Shown here in pieces: positions 27,295 through 37,525 of a stretch of 64,000 nt of DNA. The notes beneath the pieces are model-generated. The model was not told where the DNA came from. It did no database searches and worked only from the letters and a program-made list of their open reading frames with translations. A program made the translations under genes and the position numbers. The stretch covers positions 1,116,001 through 1,180,000 of the forward strand of contig CAVSPF010000003.1 in the NCBI GenBank assembly GCA_963729995.1. Reading direction: 5' to 3'. Each line of letters opens with the position of its first letter. Position 1 is the first letter of the stretch. The stretch comes from VRUE01 sp963729995. Lineage in GTDB: Bacteria; Actinomycetota; Thermoleophilia; Solirubrobacterales; 70-9.

Positions 27295-28284
27295 ATGGCC
27301 ACGCGGACACTCGAGAGCTCCCCCAGCATCCTGCCGCTGTACCTGCGGGCTGCGGCGCCGATGATCCCCGGCGCCTCGCTGCTGCCCTTCGTCCCCGGCC
27401 GCGGCAGGGAGATCCCCGACATCGACCTGACCCTGGCCGGAGTGCGCCCCGAGCCCGGCGCCGTGGCGGCCTACGCCAAGGTCTGCGGCTTCTCGCTGCG
27501 CGACCACCTCCCCCCCACCTACCCGCACGTCCTCGCCTTCCCGCTCCACATGGCGGTGATGGCCGACGGCGGCTTCCCCTTCGGCGCGGTGGGGCTGGTC
27601 CACATCGAGAACCGCATCGTCTGCCACCGCCAGATCGGCCTCGACGAGGAGCTGAAGCTGCACGTCCACCCCACCAAGCTCGAGCCGCACCCACGCGGCA
27701 GGACCTTCACCCTGGTCACCGAGGCGTGGGTCGGCAGGCAGAAGGTCTGGGAGGAGGTCAGCACGATGCTGCGTCGCGGCGGCGGCTCGAAGCCGAGACC
27801 AGCGCAGGCAGGCGACGCGGGCGGTAAGCAGGATGCGCATCACATTTCGGTGCCATTAGCACCAAAAGTTGATGCGGGTCGAGAATCGGACCTAGAGACG
27901 GCGGCGGAGCTTGCCCCGACGGCCGTGTGGCGCCTCGGCGGCGACGTCGGGCGGCGTTACGCCGGCGTGTCCGGCGACCGCAACCCGATCCACATGCATT
28001 CGCTTACGGCGAAGCCGTTCGGCTTCCCGGCCGCCATCGCACACGGCATGTGGACCAAGGCGCGCTGCCTGGCGGCGCTGGAGAGCCGCCTGCCGGACGC
28101 GTTCGCCGTCGACGTCCGCTTCCGCAAGCCGATCCTGCTGCCGGGGCGCGTCGAGCTCCTGACCGCCACCCAGGGCGAGGAGATCGCGTTCGCGGTGCGC
28201 AACGCAAAGCGACAGACACAACACCTCGACGGCCGCCTGCGGCCGGTCGAGGCCAAGCAGAGAAGCGGGAGGAAGGCAAAGTGA
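27295..28284 (+). CDS. MaoC-like (R)-specific enoyl hydratase/dehydratase, double hot-dog, HtdX-like
   Basis: A 329-residue protein with an N-terminal hot-dog half (about 30-155) and a C-terminal half with the hydratase motif YAGVSGDRNPIHMH and FGFPAAIAHGMW (about 221-250). It should add water to enoyl-CoA or remove it from (R)-3-hydroxyacyl-CoA. Between the halves, residues about 181-194 (reading AHHISVPLAPKVDA) are encoded by a 41-nt palindrome (27836-27876) related to an intergenic one at 24432. The reading frame stays open through it. The 3' end overlaps the next start (GTGA at 28281). Confidence 0.87.
   Translation: MATRTLESSPSILPLYLRAAAPMIPGASLLPFVPGRGREIPDIDLTLAGVRPEPGAVAAYAKVCGFSLRDHLPPTYPHVLAFPLHMAVMADGGFPFGAVGLVHIENRIVCHRQIGLDEELKLHVHPTKLEPHPRGRTFTLVTEAWVGRQKVWEEVSTMLRRGGGSKPRPAQAGDAGGKQDAHHISVPLAPKVDAGRESDLETAAELAPTAVWRLGGDVGRRYAGVSGDRNPIHMHSLTAKPFGFPAAIAHGMWTKARCLAALESRLPDAFAVDVRFRKPILLPGRVELLTATQGEEIAFAVRNAKRQTQHLDGRLRPVEAKQRSGRKAK
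27836..27876. repeat. 41-nt palindrome E inside the MaoC gene
   Basis: Arms CGCATCACATTTCGGTG and CACCAAAAGTTGATGCG around the loop CCATTAG pair at 14 of 17 positions. It is 32/41 identical to palindrome D, with GGTG and CATT kept in the middle. It is translated, and falls in the linker between the two hot-dog domains, where extra residues are tolerated. Short palindromes inserted in coding sequence are known from Rickettsia; a case here would be similar in kind only. Confidence 0.72.
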
Positions 28285-29612
28285 GCGGCAACGACAAGGG
28301 AGTGGCCGAGCGCAGCATGGGCCTCGGGCTGCGAGCGCTCAACCGGCTGGCGGGCTCAGACCTGCTCGACCGGCTCCACATCCGCAAACAGGTGGAGCGG
28401 ACCGTCTTCCACGGCACCAAAAACGGCTTCCGCTCGGTGAGCGCTGCCGGCCGGACCTTCAAGGCGGCGCAGAAGCTGACCACGCCCGCCCGCCAGGCGA
28501 CCGGCAAGCCCCGCAGCCTCTTCGACATCACGCTGGACGACGAGCAGCAGATGTTCCAGGAGGCGGTGCGCGACTTCGCCGAGGAGAAGGTGCGGCCGGC
28601 CGCCAAAGACGCCGACACCGCCTGTGCGACGCCGGAGGAGCTGCTCGCCCAGGTGAACGAGCTCGGCGTCAACATGCTCGGCGTCCCCGAGGAGCTGGGC
28701 GGCGTCGTGCACGAGCAGGCGGCCGTCACCAGCGTGCTGATCGGCGAGGCCCTCGCCCACGGCGACATGGGGATCGCATACGCGGCGCTCGCTCCCGGCG
28801 CCGTTGCGACGGCGATCGGCCGCTGGGGAACCGCCGACCAGGAGGCCACCTACCTTCCCTCCTTCACCGGCGAGAGCATTCCGGCTGCGGCGCTCGCGAT
28901 ACTCGAGCCGAGGCCGCTGTTCGATCCGCTGAAGCTCGAGACGAGTGCCCGTCGCGACGGCGAGGATTGGGTTCTCGACGGCCTCAAGTCGCTCGTCGCC
29001 CGGGCCGGTGAGTGCGAGCTGTTCGTCGTTGCCGCCGAGGCCGAGGGGATCGGCCCGGCCCTGTTCGTGATCGAGTCGGGGACATCGGGCCTGTCCGTGG
29101 AGGCCGAGCCCGCGATGGGCCTGCGGGCGGCGGCCACTGCTCGCCTGCTGCTGGAGGGCGTCCGCCTGCCGGCCGGCTCCCTGCTGGGCGAGGGCGACCG
29201 CGACTCCTACCTCGATTGCGTGCAGCGGGCGCGGGTCGCCTGGTGTGCGCTGGCCGTCGGCACGGCGCAGGCGGTCCTCGACTACGTGATCCCGTACGTC
29301 AACGAGCGCACCGCCTTCGGCGAACCGATCTCCAACCGCCAGGCGGTTGCCTTCACCGTTTCCGACATCGCGATCGAGTCCGACGGGATGCGGCTTGCCA
29401 CCTACCGCGCGGCGAGCCGCGCCGACCAGGGCAAGGACTTCGCCCGCGAGGCGTCCCTGGCGCGGCGGCTGTGCACCGCGAAGGGGATGCAGATCGGATC
29501 CGACGGGGTGCAGTTGCTCGGCGGTCATGGCTACGTCAAGGAGCACCCCGTCGAGCGCTGGTACCGCGACCTCCGTGCAGCGGGCGTCATGGAGGGCGCC
29601 CTGCTCGTCTAG
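28281..29612 (+). CDS. Acyl-CoA dehydrogenase family protein
   Basis: A 443-residue flavoenzyme. About 85 N-terminal residues precede the dehydrogenase fold, which starts at DITLDDEQQMFQEAVRDFAEE. The C-terminal helix bundle has RTAFGEPISNRQAVAFTVSDIAIE and QLLGGHGYVKEHPVERWYRD, the conserved FAD/dimer contacts. It should oxidise acyl-CoA to enoyl-CoA and pass electrons to ETF. GTG 28281 overlaps the MaoC stop and follows GGGAGGAAGG. The catalytic glutamate cannot be assigned with certainty; the segment YKEHPVERW suggests a variant. It is followed 14 bp later by a second dehydrogenase, a pairing seen for heteromeric steroid/acyl dehydrogenases. Confidence 0.85.
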   Translation: MSGNDKGVAERSMGLGLRALNRLAGSDLLDRLHIRKQVERTVFHGTKNGFRSVSAAGRTFKAAQKLTTPARQATGKPRSLFDITLDDEQQMFQEAVRDFAEEKVRPAAKDADTACATPEELLAQVNELGVNMLGVPEELGGVVHEQAAVTSVLIGEALAHGDMGIAYAALAPGAVATAIGRWGTADQEATYLPSFTGESIPAAALAILEPRPLFDPLKLETSARRDGEDWVLDGLKSLVARAGECELFVVAAEAEGIGPALFVIESGTSGLSVEAEPAMGLRAAATARLLLEGVRLPAGSLLGEGDRDSYLDCVQRARVAWCALAVGTAQAVLDYVIPYVNERTAFGEPISNRQAVAFTVSDIAIESDGMRLATYRAASRADQGKDFAREASLARRLCTAKGMQIGSDGVQLLGGHGYVKEHPVERWYRDLRAAGVMEGALLV

Positions 29613-29626
29613 AGCGAAGAAGACCA

Positions 29627-30841
29627 ATGATCAATCTCGAGATACCCAAGAAGTTCAAGCCCCTGGTCAACCAGGCCAACCAGGTCGCGACCGAGGTCTT
29701 CCGCCCGATCTCGCGCAAGTACGACGAGGCCGAGCACGCCTACCCCAAGGAGCTCGACATGCTCGCCTCGCTGATCGACGGGATGAACGAGGGCTCAGAC
29801 ATCGGCGGCGCCGGAGCCGCCGGCGTGCGCCGCAGCTCGGACGGCAACGGCAACGGCGAGAACCGCAACGGCACCAACCTCTCCACCGTGCTCGGCATCA
29901 TCGAGCTCTGCTGGGGCGACGTGGGGCTGCTGCTCTCGATGCCGCGCCAGGGCCTCGGCAACTCGGCAATCGCCTCGGTGGCGACCGAGGAGCAGCTCGC
30001 GCACTACGGCGGCAAGTGGGCGGCGATGGCGATCACCGAGCCGGAGGCCGGCTCGGACTCGGCCTCGATCCGCACCACGGCCGAGCTGGACGGCGACGAG
30101 TACGTGCTGAACGGCGAGAAGATCTTCGTCACCTCCGGCGACCGTGCCGACCTGATCGTCGTCTGGGCGACGCTCGACCGGTCGCAGGGGCGGGCGGCGA
30201 TCAAGTCGTTCATCGTCGAGCGCGACAACCCCGGGCTGAAGCTGGACCGGCTCGAGCACAAGCTCGGCATCCGCGCCTCCGACACCGCCAACTTCACGCT
30301 GCAGGACTGCCGCGTGCCGAAGGATGCGCTGCTGGGCAGTTCCGACGTAGAGGACAAGCAGGGGTTCGGCGGAGCGATGCAGACGTTCGACAACACCCGG
30401 CCGCTGGTCGCCGCGATGGCGGTCGGCGTGGGGCGCGCCTCGCTCGACGAGACCCGCAAGCGCCTCGCCGAGGCCGGGGTTGAGATCGACTACGTGACGC
30501 CGTCCCTCTCCCAGCATGCCGCCGCGGCCCGCTTCCGGGAGATGGAGGCCGACTGGGAGGCGGCGCGGCTGCTGACCCTGCAGGCCGCCTGGATGGCCGA
30601 CAACGGCAAGCCGAACTCGCTGCAGGCCTCGATGGCGAAGGCGAAGGCAGGCCGCACCTGCGTCGACGTGGCGCTCGGCTGCGTCGAGCTCTGTGGGAGC
30701 GTCGGCTACGGCCAGCACGAGCTGCTCGAGAAGTGGGCGCGCGACGCGAAGATCCTCGACCTCTTCGAGGGCACGCAGCAGATCCAGCTCCTGATCGTGG
30801 CGCGCCAGCTGCTCGGCAAGAGCTCCGCCGAACTGCGTTAG
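29627..30841 (+). CDS. Acyl-CoA dehydrogenase
   Basis: A 404-residue member of the acyl-CoA dehydrogenase family. MAITEPEAGSDSASIRTTA and VLNGEKIFVTSGDRADLIVV are the FAD- and substrate-binding beta domain. ARDAKILDLFEGTQQIQLLI is the C-terminal signature, with E in FEGT at the usual catalytic-base region. A Gly/Asn-rich insertion (SSDGNGNGENRNGTN, about residues 66-80) is unusual and probably a surface loop. It starts at ATG 29627, just after the previous dehydrogenase, and probably forms a functional pair with it. Confidence 0.9.
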   Translation: MINLEIPKKFKPLVNQANQVATEVFRPISRKYDEAEHAYPKELDMLASLIDGMNEGSDIGGAGAAGVRRSSDGNGNGENRNGTNLSTVLGIIELCWGDVGLLLSMPRQGLGNSAIASVATEEQLAHYGGKWAAMAITEPEAGSDSASIRTTAELDGDEYVLNGEKIFVTSGDRADLIVVWATLDRSQGRAAIKSFIVERDNPGLKLDRLEHKLGIRASDTANFTLQDCRVPKDALLGSSDVEDKQGFGGAMQTFDNTRPLVAAMAVGVGRASLDETRKRLAEAGVEIDYVTPSLSQHAAAARFREMEADWEAARLLTLQAAWMADNGKPNSLQASMAKAKAGRTCVDVALGCVELCGSVGYGQHELLEKWARDAKILDLFEGTQQIQLLIVARQLLGKSSAELR

Positions 30842-30869
30842 CCAGCCGCTCTGCGGCAGACTGCCGCCC

Positions 30870-32318
30870 GTGAACTTCATCGACGAAGTGATGGAGCGCT
30901 CCCCCGCCTCGCGGCTGGGGATCGTCGCGATCGACCCGGCCGGCAACCGGCGCGACTGGCACTTCGGCGAGCTGATCGCCCGCTCCGCGGGGCTCTCGGG
31001 CGCCTTCGCCGCGCGCGGCGTGGGTCGCGGCGACGTCGTGATGACGCTGGTCGGCAACCGGATCGAGTGGGCGCTCTCGCTGCTCGCCTGCTGGCGGATG
31101 GGAGCGGTCGCCCTACCGTGCAGCCCGCAATTGCGCCGGCATGACCTGGAGCTGCGCGCGAGCGTGGCGGCACCGGCGCTGTGCGTGGCCGACGCGGAGC
31201 TGTTCGACGCATTGCCAGGCGGTGTGCCCGCAATGACCCTGGACGAAGTCGCCGTCACCCTCGACGAGGACCGCGCGCAGGAGACCCCGGCGAACGTCGA
31301 GGACATGGGGCCCGAGGACCCCGCGCTGATCGTCTTCACCTCGGGAACGACCGGCGAGCCGCGCGGCGTCGTACACGCCTACCGCTACCTGTCCGGCCAG
31401 CGCATCCAGGCAGAGCACTGGCTGGGCTCGCGCCCCGGCGAGCTGGTCTGGTGCACGACCGCGCCGGGCTGGTCGAAGTCCGCCCGCAACGTCTTCGTCG
31501 CCCCCTGGCTGACCGGCGCCGCCGCGGTCATCCAGGACGGTCGCTTCGACCCGGCTCAGCGGCTCGACCTCGCCGAGGCGCTGCGGGTCAACGTCCTCTG
31601 CCAGGCGCCGACCGAGTACCGGATGCTGGCCAAGCGCACCGCTCTGCGCCCACTTCCCGCCCTGCGCCGCATGGTGTCCGCCGGCGAGCAGCTGGGGGTG
31701 GAGACGATCGGCGCCTTCCGCGAGACGATGGGCCTGGAGCCCGCCGATGGCTACGGACAGACCGAGACCGGCCACATCACCGCCAACCTCGCCGACGAGC
31801 CCGTCCGCCCCGGCTCGATGGGCAAGCCGCTGCCCGGCATCGAGGTGCGGATCGTCGATGGCGAGCTCCAGCTGAAGGCCTCCTCCTCGCCCACCTTCTT
31901 CTCCCATTACCTCACCGGTGAGCGCTTCGACGGCGAGTGGTGGCAGACAGGCGATCTCGTCCGGGCCGCGGACGACGGCCACCTCTTCTTCGAAGGGCGC
32001 GACGACGACATCATCATCTCCTCCGGCTACCGGATCGGACCGGCCGAGGTCGAGTCGGCGCTGATGGCCCATCCCGACGTCGCCGAGGCGGTCGCGGTCG
32101 CCGCGCCAGATCCGGAGCGCGGCGCCGTCGTGCGGGCGATCGTCGTTCCACGCGGCCGCGAGCCGAGCGAGGAGCTGGCCCGCGAGCTGCAGGAGCACTG
32201 CAAGCGGGAGACCGCCCCCTACAAGTTCCCGCGCATCGTCGAGTTCGCCACCGAGCTGCCGAAGACGGCCAGCGGCAAGGTCAAGCGGGTGGCGCTGCGA
32301 GAGGCGCCACCGGCCTGA
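30870..32318 (+). CDS. AMP-forming acyl-CoA synthetase
   Basis: A 482-residue ANL-superfamily ligase that activates a carboxylic acid with ATP and CoA. The P-loop VFTSGTTGEPRGVVH, the A5 motif GYGQTETG, the A7 segment WWQTGDLVRAADDGHLFFEGR and the catalytic lysine in KTASGKVKR are all present. It is likely the entry enzyme of the neighbouring beta-oxidation set; it resembles medium-chain synthetases. The start is GTG 30870, with CAGACT, a -10-like hexamer, 7 nt upstream and no Shine-Dalgarno sequence, so it may have its own leaderless transcript. Confidence 0.9.
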   Translation: MNFIDEVMERSPASRLGIVAIDPAGNRRDWHFGELIARSAGLSGAFAARGVGRGDVVMTLVGNRIEWALSLLACWRMGAVALPCSPQLRRHDLELRASVAAPALCVADAELFDALPGGVPAMTLDEVAVTLDEDRAQETPANVEDMGPEDPALIVFTSGTTGEPRGVVHAYRYLSGQRIQAEHWLGSRPGELVWCTTAPGWSKSARNVFVAPWLTGAAAVIQDGRFDPAQRLDLAEALRVNVLCQAPTEYRMLAKRTALRPLPALRRMVSAGEQLGVETIGAFRETMGLEPADGYGQTETGHITANLADEPVRPGSMGKPLPGIEVRIVDGELQLKASSSPTFFSHYLTGERFDGEWWQTGDLVRAADDGHLFFEGRDDDIIISSGYRIGPAEVESALMAHPDVAEAVAVAAPDPERGAVVRAIVVPRGREPSEELARELQEHCKRETAPYKFPRIVEFATELPKTASGKVKRVALREAPPA

Positions 32319-32323
32319 GGCAC

Positions 32324-33733
32324 CTACGCGGCCAGTGCCTCGGCGAGGTCGACCGGGCGGCCGAGGTGGAAGCCCTGCGCCATGTCAACGCCGTACTCGC
32401 GCAGCAGCTGCGTGGTGGTGTCGTCCTGCACGTACTCGGCGATCGTCGTCTTGCCCAGCCCGTGCGCGATCTGGACGATCGCCTGCACGGTGAGCTGGTC
32501 GGCGTCGCTGCGCGGCATGTCGCGGACGAAAGCCCCGTCGATCTTGATCACGTCGAAGGGGACCCGCTTGAGGTAGTGGAATGGGCCAAAGCCGGCGCCG
32601 TAGTTGTCGATCGCCACCTGGCAGCCGAACTCGGTCAGCCGGTCGGCGAAGCCGGCGGCGGCCTCATAGTCGCGCAGCCCCGCCGTCTCGGTGATCTCGA
32701 AGGTGCAGCGGGAGGGGTCGGCGCCGCCTTCGTCGAGCCGGCGCTCGATGAACTCCAGAACCGAGATGTCGGCGAGCGAGGCGCCGGAGAGGTTGACGTG
32801 CAAGGAGAGCGGGCGACCCAGGCGCTCGCGCTCGGCCACCAGCTCGAGGGCGCGAGCGACGACCCAGCGGTCCAGCTCCTGGACGATGCCGCAGCGCTCC
32901 GCCGCCTGGATGAACGAAGCCGCTGGCAGCAGCTCGCCGCTCTCGTCGGTCATCCGCAGCAGCAGCTCGTAGCGCTCGATCGTGCCGGACGCGAGGCTGC
33001 GGATCGGCTGTGTGTAAAGGCTGAGACGATCGTCGGTGAGCGCGTCGCGAATCTTCGCCGCGGTCGTCTGCTGGCGTTGCGGGGTGCGCTGCGACTCCTC
33101 GGTGTCGCGGAAGAGCACGATCTGGTTTCGCCCCTCCCCCTTGGCCGTGTACATCGCCTGGTCGGCCGCCGCCAGCACCGCCTCGGGGCCGACGTCACGG
33201 CTGCCGCCGAACATCGTGATCCCGACGCTGATCGTGGCGCAGTCGGCCTCCGGCGCCGGCCGAGCGCTTTCTGCGACCTGCGCGCGCAGCTCTTCGCCCA
33301 GGTGCAGCGCCCCGGCCGTGTCGGTCTGAGGCATGAGGATGGCGAACTCGTCGCCGGAGAGGCGGGCGACAATGTCAGTCGTACGCACCCGCTCGCGCAT
33401 GATCGCCGCGACCTGGCGCAGCAGGTTGTCGCCGGCGTGGTGGCCAAGTGAGTCGTTGACGCCCTTGAGACCGTCGATGTCGACGATCATCATCGCTCCC
33501 TGCCCCCCATAGCGAGCGCTGAACGAAACGTACTGGTCCAGCTCGCCGCGGAAGCGGCGGCGGTCGAGCAGCCCGGTCAGCGAGTCGTGGTCGGCGAGAT
33601 ATCGAAGCTCCGTCTCGGTCCTCTCGGCCCGGGCCAGCGCCGCCAGCACAACCTCCCGATCCTCGGGTTGGAGCTTCTTCAGCACGGCGTCGATCGCCGG
33701 CTCGCTTTGTGCAAGGAGTCGCTTGGTCGTCAC
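32324..33733 (-). CDS. GGDEF-EAL protein, likely cyclase with inactivated phosphodiesterase
   Basis: A 469-residue soluble protein with a short N-terminal helix, a GGDEF domain (about 40-210) and an EAL domain (about 225-469). The cyclase site is SGDEF (126-130), preceded by the inhibitory site RTTD (117-120) at the correct spacing, so it probably makes c-di-GMP and is product-inhibited. In the EAL domain E256 (as ELL), N314, E349, D376, K397, E433 and Q453 are kept. The second aspartate of the DDFGTG metal loop is N377 (DNYGAG), which should weaken or abolish hydrolysis. The GTG start at 33733 is likely but not certain. Confidence 0.85.
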   Translation of the reverse strand: MTTKRLLAQSEPAIDAVLKKLQPEDREVVLAALARAERTETELRYLADHDSLTGLLDRRRFRGELDQYVSFSARYGGQGAMMIVDIDGLKGVNDSLGHHAGDNLLRQVAAIMRERVRTTDIVARLSGDEFAILMPQTDTAGALHLGEELRAQVAESARPAPEADCATISVGITMFGGSRDVGPEAVLAAADQAMYTAKGEGRNQIVLFRDTEESQRTPQRQQTTAAKIRDALTDDRLSLYTQPIRSLASGTIERYELLLRMTDESGELLPAASFIQAAERCGIVQELDRWVVARALELVAERERLGRPLSLHVNLSGASLADISVLEFIERRLDEGGADPSRCTFEITETAGLRDYEAAAGFADRLTEFGCQVAIDNYGAGFGPFHYLKRVPFDVIKIDGAFVRDMPRSDADQLTVQAIVQIAHGLGKTTIAEYVQDDTTTQLLREYGVDMAQGFHLGRPVDLAEALAA

Positions 33734-33808
33734 TAAATCGTCACTTAACGAAGGTAGACCCGCGCCGCGCCGGGATTGGCATGTGCCGCCTCGATTCCGA
33801 AACTGCAA

Positions 33809-33843
33809 CCAACTTTCGGCGATCCGTACTGCCAAATAGTTGG
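33809..33843. promoter_or_regulatory. Inverted repeat in the divergent GGDEF-EAL / DUF255 promoter region
   Basis: CCAACT (33809-33814) and AGTTGG (33838-33843) form outer arms and GGC/GCC inner arms around a 10-nt loop. The right arm overlaps a -35-like TTGGCC for the forward gene, whose -10-like TAGTCT is at 33862-33867. It could be an operator or a cruciform. Confidence 0.35.
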
Positions 33844-33873
33844 CCGAATGCCCTGCGTGGGTAGTCTGGGGAT

Positions 33874-35841
<1,968 letters not shown>

Positions 35842-35854
35842 CGCCCCTCGCGCG

Positions 35855-35871
35855 GGGTCGGTACCCGACCC
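35855..35871. terminator. Hairpin between convergent DUF255 and glnA genes
   Basis: GGGTCGG and CCGACCC pair perfectly around the loop TAC, just after CCCC/GGGG arms at 35844-35857. It sits in the 42 bp between the two convergent stop codons. There is no T-run, so termination efficiency is uncertain. Confidence 0.5.
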
Positions 35872-35883
35872 TCCCCACCTGAC

Positions 35884-37236
35884 CTACAGGACCGGCAGGA
35901 AGGTCTCGATCTCGTAGGGCGTGACCTGCACCCGGTAGTCGTCCCACTCCTGCCGCTTGATCTCGACGAAGCGGCGGAACGTGTGCTCGCCGAGGGTCCG
36001 CAGAACCAGCTCTGACTCGGAGGCGATCTCGATCGCCTCGCCGAGCGTCTCCGGGAGCTGCTCGATCCCCCGCTGCGCCCGCTCCTCCGGAGAGAGGTGG
36101 TAGAGGTTCTGCTCCATCGGCTCGGGCAGCTCGTAGCCCCTCTCGATCCCCTCCAGCCCCGCATGCAGCATGCCGGCGAAGCAGAGGTAGGGGTTGCAGG
36201 CCGGGTCGGGACAGCGCAGCTCGGCCCGCGTCGCGCCCTCCTTGCCGGGGTGGTAGAGCGGCACCCGGATCAGCGCCGAGCGGTTGCGGCGTGACCAGGC
36301 CAGGTAGACGGGCGCCTCGTAGCCGGGGACGAGCCGCTTGTAGGAGTTGACCCACTGCGCGAAGAGCGGCGCGATCTCGCGCGCGTGCTTGAGCTGGCCG
36401 GCGACGAAGGCCTTCGCGGTCGCCGACAGGAAGTACTGGTCGTCGGGGTCGAAGAAGGCGTTCTTGCCGTCCTTGGCCAGCGACTGGTGGACGTGCATCC
36501 CGGAGCCGTTCTCGCCGAACAGCGGCTTCGGCATGAAGGTCGCATACCAGCCGTATTTCATCGCGTACTCCTTGACGACGATGCGGTAGGTCATGCAGTC
36601 GTCGGCCATCTGGAGCGCGTTCTTGTAGCGCATGTCGACCTCATGCTGGGACGGGCCGACCTCGTGGTGGGTGTACTCGACGTGGATGCCCATCTTCTCC
36701 AGCGCCAGCACCGTCTCGCGGCGCACGTCGGAGCCGGCGTCCAGCGTCGTCAGGTCGAAGTAGCCGCCCTCGTCCAGCACCTCGGGCACTCCGCTTGGCG
36801 GTTTGGCGGAGCGGAAGTAGAAGTACTCCAGCTCGGGCCCGATGTTGTAGGCGTCGAAGCCGAGCTCCTCGGCTCGCTTCAGGGCGCGGCGCAGGATCCA
36901 GCGTGGGTCACCCTCGTAGGGCTCGCCGCCGGGAACCCTGATGTCGCAGAACATCCGCGCTACCGCGTTCTCCTGCTCGGGTCGCCAGGGGATCAGGGCA
37001 AAGGTGGAGGCGTCGGGCATCGCGATCATGTCCGACTCCTCGATCGGGTTGAAGCCGGTGATCGAGGAGCCGTCAAAGCCCATGCCGCCCTCGAAGGCGT
37101 CCTCCAGGTCGGCGGCGTTGATCGAGAAGCTCTTCAGCTGGCCGAGAACGTCGGTGAACCAGAGCCGGACGAAGCGAACGTCGCGTTCCTTGACGATCTC
37201 CGCCACATCAGCGGCGTTCGTGGGTCGCTCTGGCAT
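35884..37236 (-). CDS. glnA: Glutamine synthetase, type I
   Basis: A 450-residue enzyme that makes glutamine from glutamate, ammonia and ATP. GFDGSSITGFNPIEESD is the N-terminal active-site loop, GPELEYFYF supplies metal-binding glutamates, NGSGMHVHQSL is the ATP/metal site, and NRSALIRVPLYHPG is the glutamate flap. The length is that of the shorter type I class. A tyrosine sits at the usual adenylylation position (NLYHLSPEE), but whether it is modified cannot be told. ATG 37236 has AAGGAGG 7 nt upstream. Confidence 0.97.
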   Translation of the reverse strand: MPERPTNAADVAEIVKERDVRFVRLWFTDVLGQLKSFSINAADLEDAFEGGMGFDGSSITGFNPIEESDMIAMPDASTFALIPWRPEQENAVARMFCDIRVPGGEPYEGDPRWILRRALKRAEELGFDAYNIGPELEYFYFRSAKPPSGVPEVLDEGGYFDLTTLDAGSDVRRETVLALEKMGIHVEYTHHEVGPSQHEVDMRYKNALQMADDCMTYRIVVKEYAMKYGWYATFMPKPLFGENGSGMHVHQSLAKDGKNAFFDPDDQYFLSATAKAFVAGQLKHAREIAPLFAQWVNSYKRLVPGYEAPVYLAWSRRNRSALIRVPLYHPGKEGATRAELRCPDPACNPYLCFAGMLHAGLEGIERGYELPEPMEQNLYHLSPEERAQRGIEQLPETLGEAIEIASESELVLRTLGEHTFRRFVEIKRQEWDDYRVQVTPYEIETFLPVL

Positions 37237-37525
37237 TTCCTGGCCTCCTTGGATCGTTGTCCGCCGACGCAGGCAACGATAGGCGAAGTGGGCCTCTGAG
37301 GTGCGGATCGCTGTTATCCGGGTAGATCTTCATCAAGCGAATTTTCGCGGACAAGGACCCCGCTGAGCCCCGACTGGAAAGGGTCGCGATGGGCAGCCTT
37401 GCGAATGCGACAGAAACCGGGTATAACTTACTTCGCGTAAGGTATCGGCTGAAAGTAAAGTAAAGCCCAGGTAAAGGCTTTGCGAAGCCAAATTCGCCAC
37501 TTCTACGTCGGAAGCGGGAAGCAAC
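37237..37525. other. Intergenic region between glnA and the AhpD-like gene
   Basis: 289 bp holding both divergent promoters. It is AT-rich relative to its neighbours. It contains a small palindrome GCGAATTTTCGC (37337-37348), several other GCGAA/TTCGC words, and the hairpin ATAaCTTAC-TTCGC-GTAAGgTAT whose left arm includes the -10-like TATAAC (about 37423-37428). No clear GlnR box (GTnAC-N6-GAAAC) was found. No small gene is evident. Confidence 0.4.

Noticed and set aside
37380..37450. GlnR-type nitrogen-control site between glnA and the AhpD-like gene
   Set aside because: A GAAAC is present but no GTnAC at the required six-base spacing.
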